Notes: generated by a model not told the origin, from the letters alone. Numbered from the stretch's first letter, positions 36,511 to 49,249 are shown. The stretch: DNA of 64,000 nucleotides from Amycolatopsis suaedae (GCF_004214935.1 NZ_SFCC01000001.1:434001-498000); one strand, 5' to 3'. Made by a program: numbers and translations.

Positions 36511-36578
36511 CGGCCGATGTGACCGCCGCGTGTGCCGGAGCGCAGAACTCGCGTGCGTGAGCGGGTCTGGCGAAAGCT

Positions 36579-36627
36579 CGTGAAGGCCACCTTCATCACG
36601 TCTTACGTGGTGAAGGTGGCCCTCACG
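36579..36627. terminator. palindrome B (family of four)
   Basis: A 22-bp stem with one G-U and one A-C mismatch around a 5-nt loop (TCTTA), sharing the AAGGCCACCTTCA core with A, C and D. It lies between convergent genes and is probably bidirectional. Confidence 0.75.
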
Positions 36628-36680
36628 TGCCGTGCGGCTTGGCTCGGCGGACGCCACGTCCGCGGTGTGGATTGCCCGGG

Positions 36681-37946
36681 TCAGCGGGTGAGCGCGTCGG
36701 TCCCGGCCCGCAGGTGCCGTTGCGCGGCGTCCCACCAGGCGCCGGCGTGGAACGGGTGGCCGGAAGCGAAGGCGGCGGGTACGGAACGACCCACCGAGTG
36801 CTTGCCCAGCCGCCACCAGCGTCCGGTACCCACCCGGTAAGGCGTCCGCGCGGACGGGCTGACGATGGTCCGGCCGTCAGGAGCCTGCCCGACGGCGAGC
36901 GGAACCTGCGCGAACAGCGCCTGGTCGAGCATGTCGAGCAGGAACATCGTGGTGATGCCGCCCGTGGCGTCGTCCCGTGGCCTGCCGGTGAGGTCCGCGC
37001 CGATGGCGTCGGCGACGGCCTCGGCGTGCCGCAGGGCGATGAACGCCTGTTTGATCGGGAAGTCGCCGGCGTCACCCGGAGCGAAGATCTCCGGGTACCC
37101 GCGCACGGCCCGGGTCCCGGGCTCGCATCGCAGGAAGCCCCTGTCGTCGGCGGGAAGCCCGGGGTAGGTCACCGCCGCCACCTGCGGTGGCAGGCAGATG
37201 AGCAGGTCGTAGCGGCGGGCGTTGTGGTCGCCGAACTTGACCTTGGTGCCGGTGGTGCTGGTGACGGTGAGGCCGGTGTCCGACTCGATCTCCCGTTCGG
37301 CGAAGCGTGCCGTGACGGCGTCGTGGACCTTGGGGCCGAAGTCACGCAGCAGCGTCTCCTCGTGGGTGACCAGCCGGATCTCCACCTGGTGCCGGATGTC
37401 GCCCCGGCGCAGCCAGGTGTCGAGCATCAGCGCCAGCTCGTAGGTCGCGGTGGGGTAGTGCAGTCCCGGTGGCACCACGCAGACGACGTGCTGCCGGTGG
37501 CCGTGCCGGGCGTACTGCACCATCCAGAGCAGTTCCTCGGCGAACGACCCGAGCCGCGCCGGGTCGCACAGCTGGCGGCCGTGCTCCCCGAGCCCGGGGA
37601 TCTCGCCCGGGTTCGCCCGTGCACCGGTGGCGACAACCAGGTAGTCGTACGTGATCGTGCCACCGTCGGCCAGGCCCACCGTGCGCCTGCCCGGGTCCAG
37701 TGTGGACACCTCAGCGGGCACGTAGCCGATACCTCGCCGGCGCAACGCGGGCTCCAGTGGAACTCGCAGGTGCCCGTCGTCACCTTCGAACGGCAGGTAG
37801 ATCGTGTTCGGTTTGAACAGGAACTCGCCGCGGTCGCTGACGACGGTCAGCCTCAGCCGGTCCTCGCCGAACCGGGAACGCAGCAGGAAGGCCGTTTCCA
37901 GACCGGCGAACCCGCCGCCGAGAACGACCACATGAGTACTGCGCAC
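36681..37946 (-). CDS. FAD-dependent pyridine nucleotide-disulphide family oxidoreductase
   Basis: 421 residues. An FAD-binding N-terminus (VVVLGGGFAGLETAFLL), the second GG motif (DYLVVATGARANPGEI) and the C-terminal FAD contact (PEIFAPGDAGDFPIKQAFIALRHAEAVAD) place it with NDH-2/sulfide:quinone reductase-like membrane-associated enzymes. The cysteines that define true sulfide:quinone reductases are not at the expected places. It may pass electrons to quinone. A GTG start with aaaggagag upstream. It faces the arginine deiminase operon across box 6 and is likely co-regulated. Confidence 0.75.
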   Translation of the reverse strand: MRSTHVVVLGGGFAGLETAFLLRSRFGEDRLRLTVVSDRGEFLFKPNTIYLPFEGDDGHLRVPLEPALRRRGIGYVPAEVSTLDPGRRTVGLADGGTITYDYLVVATGARANPGEIPGLGEHGRQLCDPARLGSFAEELLWMVQYARHGHRQHVVCVVPPGLHYPTATYELALMLDTWLRRGDIRHQVEIRLVTHEETLLRDFGPKVHDAVTARFAEREIESDTGLTVTSTTGTKVKFGDHNARRYDLLICLPPQVAAVTYPGLPADDRGFLRCEPGTRAVRGYPEIFAPGDAGDFPIKQAFIALRHAEAVADAIGADLTGRPRDDATGGITTMFLLDMLDQALFAQVPLAVGQAPDGRTIVSPSARTPYRVGTGRWWRLGKHSVGRSVPAAFASGHPFHAGAWWDAAQRHLRAGTDALTR

Positions 37947-38045
37947 GGGTCTCTCCTTTCCGGCGGGCGGTGATCCGACCGCACTCCGCCCGAGGATGAC
38001 GGCTTACCCGGCTCGCCGGACAGGGAAAACAGGTCCGGCAGCCGG

Positions 38046-38059
38046 GGGACCTTGGTCAC
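38046..38059. promoter_or_regulatory. DosR-like box 6
   Basis: GGGACC-TT-GGTCAC in the divergent intergenic region: 99 bp from the oxidoreductase start and 106 bp from the permease start. It could serve both. Confidence 0.65.
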
Positions 38060-38165
38060 CGGTCTTCGAACCACGCGACTCCTTCGGGGGTCCGTCCGGA
38101 TCCGCTGAGCTGAACGGAGCACGGGGTGGCTGCCCGCGTGCTCCATCGACTCACTGGAGGAGAGA

Positions 38166-39503
38166 ATGTCCGACATCGAGCCGAGGGCCCGTGGCCGCGG
38201 GCTCGGGCTGTGGGCGGCGACCGCGCTGGTCGTGGGCAACATGATCGGCTCGGGGGTGTTCCTGCTGCCGAGTTCGCTGGCGAGCTTCGGCACGATCAGT
38301 GTTCTGGGGTGGCTGTTCACCTCGGCGGGCGCGGTGCTGCTCGCGCTGGTGTTCGCACGCCTCGGCCGCCGCAATCCCGACGCCGGTGGCCCGTACGCCT
38401 ACACCCGGCGGGCGTTCGGGGATTTCCTCGGGTTCCAGACCGCATGGGGCTACTGGATCGCCATCTGGGCGGGTAACGCGGCGATCGCGGTCGCGATGGT
38501 GGGCTACCTGGCGCACTTCTTCCCCGTGCTGGCGAGCAACCGGCTGCTGGCGATGGTGGTGGCGCTCGCCGCGATCTGGGGGATCACGCTGGTGAACTCG
38601 TTCGGTGTGCGCCAGGGCGGGCTGGTGCAGGTGGTGACCACGGTCCTCAAGCTGGTTCCGCTGCTGGCAGTCGCCCTGATCGTGCCGTTCTTCGCCGAGC
38701 CGGCCAACTTCACCCCGTTCAACGCCAGCGGGCAGAGCGGGATCTCGGCGGTCACCGCCACGGCGGCGCTGACGCTGTGGGCCTTCGTCGGGATCGAGTC
38801 GGCCACCGTCCCTGCCGGAGACGTCCGGGAACCACGCAAGACGATTCCCCGCGCGACGCTGATCGGCACGATCGTGACGGCTGTGGTGTACGTGCTGGGC
38901 ACAGTCGCCGTGCTGGGAGTCGTTCCTCGTGAGCGGCTGGCGGAGTCGACCGCGCCGTTCGCCGACGCGGCGGGCGCGGTCTTCGGTGGCTGGGCGGCCG
39001 ACGTGGTCGCCGCCGGAGCGGCGATCGCCGCGTTCGGCGCCCTCAACGGCTGGATCCTGCTGCAGGGCCAGGTGCCGATGGCGGCGGCGAAGGACGGACT
39101 GTTCCCCGCCCGGTTCGGGCGGGTCGGCCGCCGTGGTGCCCCGGTGTTCGGGCTGGTGTGCTCCAGTGTCCTGATCACCGTGCTGATGGCGATGAACTAC
39201 ACCGCCAACCTGGTCAGCCAGTTCACCTTCGTGATCCTGCTGGCCACGCTGACCACGCTGATCCCGTACGCCTACTCGGCAGCCGCGCAGCTGATGGCCC
39301 TGGCCAAGCGCAGGGAGCCGGTCGACCGGTGGCGGCTGGTCCGCGACGTCGCGGTCGCCGGGCTGGCTTTCGCCTACTCGCTGTGGGCCATCGCCGGCGC
39401 GGGAGCCGAGGTGATGGCGAAAGGCTTGCTGCTGTTGCTGGCGGGTATGCCGGTCTACGTCTGGCTCGCCCGCCGCAAGCAGATCAGGAGGAAGGCCGCG
39501 TGA
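38166..39503 (+). CDS. APC-family amino acid antiporter of the arginine deiminase operon
   Basis: 445 residues, about twelve helices. The APC signature [21 protein letters not shown] and the [20 protein letters not shown] helix-6 motif match basic-amino-acid/polyamine antiporters (AdiC/ArcD-like). It most likely exchanges arginine for ornithine, because it is coupled to arcA by a 4-nt overlap and arcB and arcC follow. Strong ggagg before ATG. Substrate assignment rests on context. Confidence 0.83.
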   Translation: MSDIEPRARGRGLGLWAATALVVGNMIGSGVFLLPSSLASFGTISVLGWLFTSAGAVLLALVFARLGRRNPDAGGPYAYTRRAFGDFLGFQTAWGYWIAIWAGNAAIAVAMVGYLAHFFPVLASNRLLAMVVALAAIWGITLVNSFGVRQGGLVQVVTTVLKLVPLLAVALIVPFFAEPANFTPFNASGQSGISAVTATAALTLWAFVGIESATVPAGDVREPRKTIPRATLIGTIVTAVVYVLGTVAVLGVVPRERLAESTAPFADAAGAVFGGWAADVVAAGAAIAAFGALNGWILLQGQVPMAAAKDGLFPARFGRVGRRGAPVFGLVCSSVLITVLMAMNYTANLVSQFTFVILLATLTTLIPYAYSAAAQLMALAKRREPVDRWRLVRDVAVAGLAFAYSLWAIAGAGAEVMAKGLLLLLAGMPVYVWLARRKQIRRKAA

Positions 39504-40705
39504 ACACGGCACTGGGTGTGCACAGTGAGGTCGGCAGGCTCCGTCAGGTCGTGCTGCACCGACCCGACCTGGAACTACTCCGGCTGACCCCGACCAACAA
39601 GGACGAGCTGTTGTTCGACGACGTGCTCTGGGTGCGGCGCGCCCGCCAGGAGCACGACGTGTTCGCCGACACGCTGCGTGAACGCGGCGTCCGGGTACAC
39701 CTGTTCGGCGAGCTGCTGGCGGAGACGCTGAAGGACGACGCCGCCCGTGACTGGCTGCTGGACCGGACGTTCGGCACGGCGGGTGCCGGACCGGCTCTGC
39801 GGGAGCTGTGCACCGGCCTGGACCCGGCTTCGCTGGCGCGAACCCTGATCGGGGGAGTCACCCGCGAGGAACTGGGTGCCGGGACGGTGGCGGGGCTGCG
39901 TGGCCTGAGCATCGCGGCCGACGACTTCGTGCTGCCGCCGCTGCCCAACCACCTGTTCACCCGGGACCCGTCCTGCTGGTTGTTCGACGGCGTGACCGTG
40001 AACCCTATGGCCCGCCCGGCCCGCCGGCGCGAGAGCCTCCACGTCGAGGCGATCCACCGGTTCCACCCGCTGTTCGCCGGAGACCGGCCACGGTGGCTGT
40101 CCCCGGCGGACGCGCCGATGACGCTGGAAGGTGGCGACGTGCACGTACCGGCACCGGGCGTGGTCCTGGCCGGCATGAGCGAGCGCACCACGCCGGAGGC
40201 GGTGGAAACACTGGCCACCCGGCTGTTCGAGGCGGGCAGCGGCCACACCGTCATCGCGGTCGCGCTGCCGAAGGCGCGGACCTACATGCACCTGGACACG
40301 GTGCTGACCATGGTCGACGCACACACCTTCACGGTGTACCCCGGCCTGGGCCCGCTGCCCTCGTTCACCGTCCGGCCCAGCGGCACCGGCGGCAGGCCGG
40401 CGCTGCGCATCGAGCAGAACGACGAGTTGTTCGCCGCTATCGGATCCGCTGTGGACAGTGGTCCGCTCCGCGTTCTGTCGGCTGAGCAGGACGTTCGCGC
40501 CGCCGAACGCGAGCAGTGGGACGACGGCAGCAACGTGCTCGCGGTCGAGCCCGGCGTGGTGGTGGCCTACGAACGCAACGTCACCACGAACACGATGCTG
40601 CGCCGCAACGGCATCGAGGTCATCACCATCCCCGGCAGCGAGCTGGGCCGCGGGCGGGGCGGACCCCGCTGCATGAGCTGCCCGATCCAGCGGGACCCGC
40701 TGTGA
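39500..40705 (+). CDS. arcA: arginine deiminase
   Basis: 401 residues; hydrolyses arginine to citrulline and ammonia. The visible family signatures are [34 protein letters not shown] and the C-terminal catalytic cysteine block [11 protein letters not shown] (C391). The GTG start overlaps the antiporter stop. It is the first enzyme of a complete ADI pathway whose final step makes ATP without oxygen. Confidence 0.93.
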   Translation: MNTALGVHSEVGRLRQVVLHRPDLELLRLTPTNKDELLFDDVLWVRRARQEHDVFADTLRERGVRVHLFGELLAETLKDDAARDWLLDRTFGTAGAGPALRELCTGLDPASLARTLIGGVTREELGAGTVAGLRGLSIAADDFVLPPLPNHLFTRDPSCWLFDGVTVNPMARPARRRESLHVEAIHRFHPLFAGDRPRWLSPADAPMTLEGGDVHVPAPGVVLAGMSERTTPEAVETLATRLFEAGSGHTVIAVALPKARTYMHLDTVLTMVDAHTFTVYPGLGPLPSFTVRPSGTGGRPALRIEQNDELFAAIGSAVDSGPLRVLSAEQDVRAAEREQWDDGSNVLAVEPGVVVAYERNVTTNTMLRRNGIEVITIPGSELGRGRGGPRCMSCPIQRDPL

Positions 40706-40727
40706 CAACCCGGAACACACGAAAGGC

Positions 40728-41678
40728 ATGACCGTGAAAGACCTGCTTACCACCGCCGACCTGACGTCAGCGGATCTGGCCGAGCTGATCCGGTTGGCCG
40801 TGCGGTACGCCGCCGAGCCCGACCGGGACTCGCTGTTGCTGCACCGCGACCTCGTCGCACTGCACTTCACCAAGCCGTCGACCCGCACCCGGGTGTCCAC
40901 CGAAGCGGCCGTTCTGCGGCTGGGCGGCGTGCCGACGCTGCTGACCGCTCAGGAACTGCAGCTGGGCCGGGGTGAGACGATCGAGGACACCGCGCGCGTG
41001 CTGTCCAGCTACGTCGCCGCGATCGTGATCCGGACCTCCTCGGACGAGGAGCTGCGCCGGTTCGCCGCCGCGGCGACGGTCCCGGTGGTCAACGCGCTGA
41101 CCGACGGCCACCACCCGCTGCAGAGCATCACGGACCTGTTCACCCTGCGGCAGGTCTTCGCCGACCTGCCCGGCCGGCGGATCGCCTACGTCGGCGCGGG
41201 CAACAACGTCGCGGTGAGCCTGGCCCAGGCCGCAGCACTGTCCGGAGTGGACATCGTGCTGGCGACGCCGGAGCGGTTCGCCCCGGACGAGGAGGGGCTC
41301 GGCGCGGCACGGCGGATCGCGGCGGCAACCGGCGCGACCGTGGCTCGCACCACCGACCCGCACGAGGCCGTCCACGGGGCCAGCGCGGTCTACACCGACG
41401 TCTGGCTGTCGATGGGCGACCCGGCCGACGAGGCACGCGCGCGGCGCGCCGCTCTGGCCCCGTACCGTGTCGACACCGACCTGATGGCCAAGGCGCTGCC
41501 CGAAGCGGTGTTCCTGCACTGCCTGCCCGCGCACCGCGGTGACGAGGTCACCGGCGAGGTGATCGACGGACCGCGGTCGGTGGTGTTCCGGCAGGCGGCC
41601 AACCGTCTGCCGGTGGCCCAGGCGGTCCTGCACGCCTTGCTCAGCGACATGCTCGACGGTGCGGAGCGTGGCTGGTGA
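40728..41678 (+). CDS. arcB: ornithine carbamoyltransferase (catabolic)
   Basis: 316 residues. The carbamoyl-phosphate site STRTR (KPSTRTRVSTE), the HPLQ motif (DGHHPLQSITDL) and the ornithine-site HCLPAHRGDEV are present. In this operon it should run phosphorolysis of citrulline to ornithine and carbamoyl phosphate. It starts 22 bp after arcA with gaaagg upstream and overlaps arcC by 4 nt. Biosynthetic ArgF is similar, but the context is catabolic. Confidence 0.92.
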   Translation: MTVKDLLTTADLTSADLAELIRLAVRYAAEPDRDSLLLHRDLVALHFTKPSTRTRVSTEAAVLRLGGVPTLLTAQELQLGRGETIEDTARVLSSYVAAIVIRTSSDEELRRFAAAATVPVVNALTDGHHPLQSITDLFTLRQVFADLPGRRIAYVGAGNNVAVSLAQAAALSGVDIVLATPERFAPDEEGLGAARRIAAATGATVARTTDPHEAVHGASAVYTDVWLSMGDPADEARARRAALAPYRVDTDLMAKALPEAVFLHCLPAHRGDEVTGEVIDGPRSVVFRQAANRLPVAQAVLHALLSDMLDGAERGW

Positions 41679-42583
41679 GGCTGGTGGTGGCCGTCGGCGG
41701 CAACGCCTTGCTGCGCCGTGGACAGACCCCGGACGCGGCCGTGCAGCAGGCCAACGTCAGTACGGCGGCAGCGGCGGTGGCGGCCCTGGCGCCGGGCAAC
41801 GACCTGGTCGTCGTCCACGGCAACGGCCCGCAGGTCGGCCTGCTGGCCCAGGAGAGCGAGAGCGATCCGGCGCTGACCGCGCCGTACCCGTTCGACGTCC
41901 TGGTGGCCGAGACCCAGGGCATGATCGGGTACTGGATCGCGGCCGAACTGGACAACGGGCTGGGCGACCGTGCCGCCGTCGCACTGATGACCAGAACCGT
42001 CGTGGACGCGGGGGATCCGGCGTTCGGGCGCCCGGTGAAGTTCGTCGGCACCGGCTACGACCGGGCGACCGCGGGCCGGCTCGCCGCCGAGCGGGGCTGG
42101 GCCGTCGAGCGCGACGGTGACCGCTGGCGGCGGGTGGTGCCGTCGCCGGATCCACGGGACGTCGTCGAACTACGGCAGATACAGGCGCTGCTCGCCGACG
42201 GTGTCGTCGTGGTCGCCGGCGGGGGCGGGGGCATTCCGGTGACCCGGGACGGCGATGGCCGGCGACGGGGTGTCGAGGCGGTCGTCGACAAGGACCTGAC
42301 GGCCGCGCTGCTGGCCGTCCGGCTCGGCGCCGACGCGCTGTTGCTGCTCACCGATGTTCCCGCGGTCGTACGCGGCTTCGGCACACCCGATGCCGAGCCG
42401 CTGCCGGCCGCCACCGTGGGGGAGCTGCTCGCCCTCGGCCTGCCGGAGGGATCGATGGGACCCAAGGTGGAGGCATGCCGCCGGTTTCTCGCCGCCGGCG
42501 GGAGGCACGCCGCCATCGGTGCGCTCGATCAGGCCGGCGCGGTTCTCGCCGGCGCCGCGGGAACGACCGTCAGCCTCGGTTGA
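41675..42583 (+). CDS. arcC: carbamate kinase
   Basis: 302 residues of the amino-acid-kinase fold: MRLVVAVGGNALLRRG, VVVHGNGPQVGLL, VVVAGGGGGIPV and the C-terminal AVVDKDLTAALLA block. It makes ATP from carbamoyl phosphate and ADP, the energy-yielding step of the ADI pathway. A GTG start coupled to arcB. The stop overlaps DosR-like box 7 of the next unit. Confidence 0.93.
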   Translation: MRLVVAVGGNALLRRGQTPDAAVQQANVSTAAAAVAALAPGNDLVVVHGNGPQVGLLAQESESDPALTAPYPFDVLVAETQGMIGYWIAAELDNGLGDRAAVALMTRTVVDAGDPAFGRPVKFVGTGYDRATAGRLAAERGWAVERDGDRWRRVVPSPDPRDVVELRQIQALLADGVVVVAGGGGGIPVTRDGDGRRRGVEAVVDKDLTAALLAVRLGADALLLLTDVPAVVRGFGTPDAEPLPAATVGELLALGLPEGSMGPKVEACRRFLAAGGRHAAIGALDQAGAVLAGAAGTTVSLG

Positions 42584-42596
42584 GGACCGAAGTCCC
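42583..42596 (+). promoter_or_regulatory. DosR-like box 7
   Basis: AGGACC-GA-AGTCCC, 79 bp before the CBS-BON gene; its first base is the last base of arcC. Confidence 0.65.
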
Positions 42597-42675
42597 TCCC
42601 GGCGGGGACCATCGAGCGCAGAGCCGTGGCCGGTCCCGTTCCTACAGTCGAGAACGTGCGGAAGGAAGGAACGAG

Positions 42676-43296
42676 ATGCGTGCCCGAGACCTGATGAGCA
42701 GCCCGGTGGTCACGGTGACCCCGCGGACCCCGGTCAAGGAGGCCGCCGGCCTGCTGGCCCGTCACGGGTTCACCGCCCTGCCGGTGGTGGACGACGACGA
42801 ACGACTCGTCGGTGTGGTGACCGAGGCGGACCTGATCCGTGGCGGCGTTCCTCGCGACATCCGGTCGCGGCATGGTGAGCGGGACCTCGGACAGCACCGG
42901 GAGACCGACCGCACCGTCGGCGCGGTGATGAGTACCCCGGCGGTCGCGATGGGCCAGGGAACCGACGTCGCGGACCTGTGTCAGGCGCTGACCGACTCGC
43001 GGATCCGGTCGATGCCCATTGTGGACGGTTCCACGGTGGTGGGCATCGTCACCCGCCGCGACATCGTCCGGGCCCTGTCCCGCGAGGACTCGGCGATCGC
43101 CGCCGACGTGCGGCACCGGCTGGAGATCTACGGCGGCGGCGACCGCTGGGACGTGACCGTGCGGGACGGCGTCGTCCGGGTCACCGACACCTACGACGAC
43201 GAGACCGATCGTCACGTCGCCACCTTGCTCGCCCAGGCGGTCCCCGGCGTCGTCGACGCCCACACCGTGGCGACTTCGACAACGAACAAGGAGTGA
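42676..43296 (+). CDS. CBS-CBS-BON domain protein
   Basis: 206 residues. Two CBS domains (MSSPVVTVTPRTPVKEAAGLLARHGFTALPVVDDD and MSTPAVAMGQGTDV..RIRSMPIVDGSTVVGIVTRRDIVRAL) are followed by a C-terminal BON domain (~150-200). CBS pairs bind adenine nucleotides; BON domains bind phospholipid or act as scaffolds. The family includes the DosR-regulated Rv2626c (HRP1), which lacks BON. First gene of a CBS-USP-phosphoketolase operon. Confidence 0.85.
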   Translation: MRARDLMSSPVVTVTPRTPVKEAAGLLARHGFTALPVVDDDERLVGVVTEADLIRGGVPRDIRSRHGERDLGQHRETDRTVGAVMSTPAVAMGQGTDVADLCQALTDSRIRSMPIVDGSTVVGIVTRRDIVRALSREDSAIAADVRHRLEIYGGGDRWDVTVRDGVVRVTDTYDDETDRHVATLLAQAVPGVVDAHTVATSTTNKE

Positions 43297-43304
43297 GAAT
43301 TCCC

Positions 43305-44175
43305 ATGAACAGGACAGTGGTGGTCGGCGTCGACGGGTCGCCGGCGTCGGAGCGCGCGCTGCGCTGGGCGACCGACATGGCGGTGCGCCGAAACCTGGAA
43401 CTGCGGCTGCTGCACGGGATGCGTACCGCGGAGCTCGCTTTCGGCGGCGGCTTCGCCGGTTCGGTGGCGCTGTTCGACTCCCTGCGCGAGGAGGGGGAGC
43501 GGATGCTGGCCGACGCCGAGAACCTGGTGCGGGCTACCGCGCCGGCGGTGCCGGTGACCACCGATCTGGTCATCGATCCGCCGGTGTCAGCGTTGATCCG
43601 GGCCTCCGAGGACGCCCGGATGGTGGTGCTGGGGCAGTCCGGCCGTGGTGGGTTCAGCGGCATGCTGGTCGGTTCCACGGCTCTGGCGGTCGCCGCGCAC
43701 GCCCATTGCCCGGTCGCGGTCGTCCGTGGAGACCGTTCGGTGGAACCGACGGATCCGGTCGTCATCGGCGTGGACGGCAGCCCGGTCAGCGAGCATGCGA
43801 TCGCGGTCGCGTTCGAGGAGGCCTCGCTGCGGCAGGCGCCGCTGGTGGCCGTGCATGCCTGGAGCGACACGACCTTCGACGGTCCCCGTTCCACCGCGCG
43901 GCTGATTCCCGAGTGGGAGTCGCTGGAAGACGGTGAACACCGGTTGCTCGCCGAGCGTCTTGCCGGGTGGCAGGAGAAGTACCCCGACGTGGCGGTGCAC
44001 CGGGAGGTGGTGCGGGACCGCCCGCGGGAGGCACTGCTAACAGGCCCAGCTGGTGGTCGTCGGCACCCGTGGCCGGGGCGGTTTCACCGGCATGCTGCTG
44101 GGATCGACCAGCCGTGCGCTGCTCCAGCACGCCGCGTCCCCCGTGCTGATCGTCCGTCCGGATGAGGCGAAATGA
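43305..44175 (+). pseudogene. universal stress protein, frameshifted in domain 2
   Basis: Two UspA domains up to about residue 245 (VVVGVDGSPASERALRWA; GQSGRGGFSGMLVGSTALAV; VIGVDGSPVSEHAIAVA). Near 44040 the frame breaks: the expected ATP loop ([20 protein letters not shown]) continues in the next forward frame and ends at a TGA overlapping the phosphoketolase ATG. Comparison with the paralogue at 35.2 kb suggests about 11 nt are missing between EALL and AQLVVVG. As sequenced, the product stops at 44165 with an unrelated tail. It is a real lesion or a sequencing error. Confidence 0.8.
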
Positions 44176-46532
44176 CCGCCGTCCGTGAAGGCAGCGGTGT
44201 TCTGACCGAATCCGAACTGCGGCAGGTCGACGCCCAGTGGCGGGCTGCCAACTACCTTTCCGCCGGCCAGATCTACCTGATGGACAACCCCTTGCTGCGC
44301 GAGCCGCTGACACGGGACCACATCAAGCCGCGGCTGCTCGGGCACTGGGGCACCTCGCCGGGGCTGAACTTCGTCTACGCGCACCTCAACCGCGCGATCG
44401 TGCGCCGGGGGACGCGGGCGTTGTTCGTGACCGGTCCCGGCCACGGCGGGCCTGCGTTGCTGGCCCACACCTGGCTGGAGGGCAGCTACTCGGAGGCGTG
44501 GCCGGAGGTCACCCGGGACGTGGACGGGATGCGCGAGCTGTTCCGGCAGTTCTCGTTCCCCGGCGGAGTGCCCAGTCACGTCGCACCCGAGGTGCCCGGG
44601 TCGATCCACGAGGGCGGTGAGCTGGGCTACTCGCTGGCGCACGCCTACGGCGCGGCGCTGGACAACCCCGGGCTGGTCGTGGCCTGCGTGGTCGGCGACG
44701 GGGAGGCCGAGACCGGCCCGCTGGCCACGAGCTGGCACGCCAACAAGTTCGTCAACCCGGAAACCGACGGGGCGGTGCTGCCGATCCTGCATCTGAACGG
44801 GTACAAGATCGCCAACCCCACCGTGCTGTCCCGGATCGCGCCCGCGGAGCTGGACCTGCTGCTGCGCGGCTACGGCTACGCCCCTCGTTACGTGGAGGGC
44901 GACGATCCGGTGGCCATGCATCGCGCGATGGCCGAGGTGCTCGACGACGTGCTCGGTGACCTCGAACGGATCGGGACTTCGCAGGTCAGGCCGATGTGGC
45001 CGATGATCGTCCTGCGCAGCCCCAAGGGCTGGACGGGACCCGCCACCGTCGACGGTCTGCCGGTCGAGGGAACGTGGCGCTCGCACCAGGTGCCGCTGCC
45101 CGCGGTCCGGGACAACCCCGATCACCTGCGCGAGCTGGAGTCGTGGTTGCGTTCGTACCGGCCGGAGGAACTCTTCGATGCCGCCGGTGCGCCGACGGCC
45201 GACGTGACCGCACTGATCCCGCGCGACACGACCCGGATGGGGTCGAGCCCGCACGCCAACGGCGGCATGATCCTGCGTCCGCTCGACCTGCCCGACGTCG
45301 GCGACTACGCCGCGCGGGTTCCCGCGCCGGGTACGACGACGGCCGAGCCGACCCGCGTGCTGGGCTGCTACCTGCGTGAGGTGTTCGGCCGCAACGCCGA
45401 GCAGGCGAATTTCCGGCTGTTCGGGCCGGATGAGACGGCGTCCAACCGGCTCGACGCCGTGTACCAGGTCACCGACAAGTCCTGGCACGCCGAATTGCTC
45501 CCTGAGGACGAGTATCTCGGTCCGCGTGGCCGGGTGATGGAGGTGCTGTCCGAGCACCTGTGCCAGGGCTGGCTGGAGGGTTACCTGCTGTCCGGGCGGC
45601 ACGGCCTGTTCTCCTGCTACGAGGCGTTCGTGCACATCGTCGACTCGATGCTCAACCAGCACGTCAAGTGGCTCAAGGTGCACCGGCGGATCCCGTGGCG
45701 CCGGCCAGTGGCGTCGCTGACCTACCTGCTCACCTCGCACGTGTGGCGGCAGGACCACAACGGGTTCTCCCATCAGGACCCCGGGTTCGTCGACCACGTG
45801 GCCAACAAGAGCGCCGAGGTCGTGCGCACCTATTTCCCACCGGACACCAACACGCTGCTGCACGTGATGGACGACTGCCTGCGCAGCAGGGACTCCGTCA
45901 ACGTCGTCGTGGCAGGCAAGAACGAGACGCCGAACTGGCTCGACGACGAACAGGCCGCCCTGCACTGCGCGCGTGGTGCGGGAATCTGGGAGTGGGCGGG
46001 CAACGAGGACGGCCACGAGCCGGACGTGGTGCTGGCCTGCGCCGGTGACGCACCGACGCTGGAGGTGCTCGCCGCCGTCACCCTGCTGCGTGAGCATCTC
46101 CCGGAGGTGACGGTTCGCGTGGTCAACGTGGTGGACCTGATGCGCCTGCAGCCGGCGGCGGAACACCCGCACGGAATGACCGACGCCGAGTTCGACGCGT
46201 TGTTCACCACCGACCGGCCGGTGCTGTTCGCCTACCACGGGTACCCGTGGCTGATCCACCGCCTGGCCTACCGGCGTGCCAACCACCACAACCTGCACGT
46301 CCGGGGCTACATCGAGAAGGGAACGACGACCACGCCGTTCGACATGCTGGTGCTGAACAACATGGACCGGTTCCAGCTGGTGATCGACGTGATCGACCGG
46401 GTACCCGGCCTGGCCAGAACCGCCGGCCAGGTACGGCAGCGCATGGTCGACGCCAGGCTCCGGCACCACCGGTGGATCCGCGAGCACGGCGAGGACCTGC
46501 CCGAGGTGCGAGACTGGAGCTGGCCTGGCTGA
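44172..46532 (+). CDS. xfp: phosphoketolase (xylulose-5-P/fructose-6-P)
   Basis: 786 residues, the usual length. The thiamine-diphosphate enzyme signatures [60 protein letters not shown] and [21 protein letters not shown] are present, as is the C-terminal [14 protein letters not shown] region. It splits sugar phosphates with phosphate to acetyl phosphate, which acetate kinase 5 kb downstream can turn into ATP. It overlaps the (frameshifted) USP by 4 nt, so the operon is under box 7. The position next to dosR argues for hypoxic use. Confidence 0.93.
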   Translation: MTAVREGSGVLTESELRQVDAQWRAANYLSAGQIYLMDNPLLREPLTRDHIKPRLLGHWGTSPGLNFVYAHLNRAIVRRGTRALFVTGPGHGGPALLAHTWLEGSYSEAWPEVTRDVDGMRELFRQFSFPGGVPSHVAPEVPGSIHEGGELGYSLAHAYGAALDNPGLVVACVVGDGEAETGPLATSWHANKFVNPETDGAVLPILHLNGYKIANPTVLSRIAPAELDLLLRGYGYAPRYVEGDDPVAMHRAMAEVLDDVLGDLERIGTSQVRPMWPMIVLRSPKGWTGPATVDGLPVEGTWRSHQVPLPAVRDNPDHLRELESWLRSYRPEELFDAAGAPTADVTALIPRDTTRMGSSPHANGGMILRPLDLPDVGDYAARVPAPGTTTAEPTRVLGCYLREVFGRNAEQANFRLFGPDETASNRLDAVYQVTDKSWHAELLPEDEYLGPRGRVMEVLSEHLCQGWLEGYLLSGRHGLFSCYEAFVHIVDSMLNQHVKWLKVHRRIPWRRPVASLTYLLTSHVWRQDHNGFSHQDPGFVDHVANKSAEVVRTYFPPDTNTLLHVMDDCLRSRDSVNVVVAGKNETPNWLDDEQAALHCARGAGIWEWAGNEDGHEPDVVLACAGDAPTLEVLAAVTLLREHLPEVTVRVVNVVDLMRLQPAAEHPHGMTDAEFDALFTTDRPVLFAYHGYPWLIHRLAYRRANHHNLHVRGYIEKGTTTTPFDMLVLNNMDRFQLVIDVIDRVPGLARTAGQVRQRMVDARLRHHRWIREHGEDLPEVRDWSWPG

Positions 46533-46553
46533 GTGCCAGTGACCCGGCAACTA

Positions 46554-46567
46554 GGGACTTTGGTCCC
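46554..46567 (+). promoter_or_regulatory. DosR-like box 8 (dosR promoter)
   Basis: GGGACT-TT-GGTCCC differs at one position from the mycobacterial core GGGACTWWAGTCCC. It is 72 bp before dosR, implying autoregulation. Confidence 0.75.
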
Positions 46568-46639
46568 CGGATCGATACGGCAGGCGAACATAGACTGGCT
46601 CAGGATCACGATCGGCGTGGTCCTGGCGAGGGAGTACGG

Positions 46640-47293
46640 ATGGTCCGCGTTTTTCTGGTCGACGACCACGAGGTGGTACGCCGTGGCGTTGCCGAGTTGC
46701 TCAACGACGACGAGGAACTCACCGTCGTCGGTGAGGCCGGCAGTGTGGCCGAAGGCCTCGCCCGGATCCCGGCGTTGCGGCCGGACGTCGCGGTCCTGGA
46801 CGTCCGGCTGCCCGACGGCAACGGTATCGAGCTGGCCAGGGAACTGCGGTCGCGGATGCCGGAGTTGTACTGCCTGATGCTGACGTCCTACACCGACGAG
46901 CAGGCCACCCTGGACGCGATCATGGCCGGCGCCAGTGGTTACGTCATCAAGGACATTCGCGGTATGGAACTGGTGGCGGCCGTGCGGGAGGTCGGCGCCG
47001 GCCGGTCCCTGCTCGACCCGCGGGCGGCCGCGACGCTGATGGAGCGGCTGCGTGAGGGCGACAAGCAGAAGGGGCCGCTGGCCCAGCTCACCGAGCAGGA
47101 GCGGACGCTGTTCGAGCTGATCGGCCAGGGCCTGACCAACCGGGAGATCGCCGGGCGCATGTTCCTGGCCGAGAAGACGGTCAAGAACTACGTCTCCCGG
47201 CTGCTGACCAAGCTCGGCATGCAGCGGCGCACCCAGGTGGCCGTCCTCGCCACGGAGCTGAGAGGGAAGGAGAACAGCAGCGGCGAAGGCTGA
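46640..47293 (+). CDS. dosR: hypoxia response regulator DosR/DevR
   Basis: 217 residues, NarL/LuxR family. The receiver begins [16 protein letters not shown] with D8, D9, phosphorylated D54 ([15 protein letters not shown]), T82 and K104. The DNA-binding domain contains [26 protein letters not shown]179, K182 and N183, which contact DNA in M. tuberculosis DosR, are at identical numbers, and T198 is conserved. Similarity to mycobacterial DosR is remarkably high along the whole length (comparison from memory). The ATG is chosen to match this N-terminus. It is followed by its kinase and surrounded by its expected targets. Confidence 0.93.
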   Translation: MVRVFLVDDHEVVRRGVAELLNDDEELTVVGEAGSVAEGLARIPALRPDVAVLDVRLPDGNGIELARELRSRMPELYCLMLTSYTDEQATLDAIMAGASGYVIKDIRGMELVAAVREVGAGRSLLDPRAAATLMERLREGDKQKGPLAQLTEQERTLFELIGQGLTNREIAGRMFLAEKTVKNYVSRLLTKLGMQRRTQVAVLATELRGKENSSGEG

Positions 47294-47382
47294 GCCGCCA
47301 CCGGCCCTGTCTGGTGGCCGGCCCGTTGACTCTCCCTCTACTCTGTGTAGCGGTGTCGGGGACACCGAGGACGGGAGAGTGA

Positions 47383-49137
<1,755 letters not shown>

Positions 49138-49147
49138 CCCCTCGGTG

Positions 49148-49161
49148 GTGACCTAGGTCCC
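49148..49161 (+). promoter_or_regulatory. DosR-like box 9
   Basis: GTGACC-TA-GGTCCC, 88 bp before the GNAT/acyl-CoA synthetase gene and just after the dosS stop. Confidence 0.65.
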
Positions 49162-49249
49162 CGTACCCCGGGAACTCCGGCCGCGTCGTGTTCGGCCCGC
49201 ACTCCGGTTTGCTGGTCGGTGCCCGACCCCTACCCCCGGGAGCCCGGAG

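Noticed and set aside
36681..37946. Assignment as sulfide:quinone oxidoreductase
   Set aside because: The diagnostic cysteine motifs are absent, so only the broader FAD oxidoreductase family is claimed.
38022..38037. Possible extra DosR box (GGGAAAACAGGTCC) near box 6
   Set aside because: Half-site spacing is off by one and the left half is poor.
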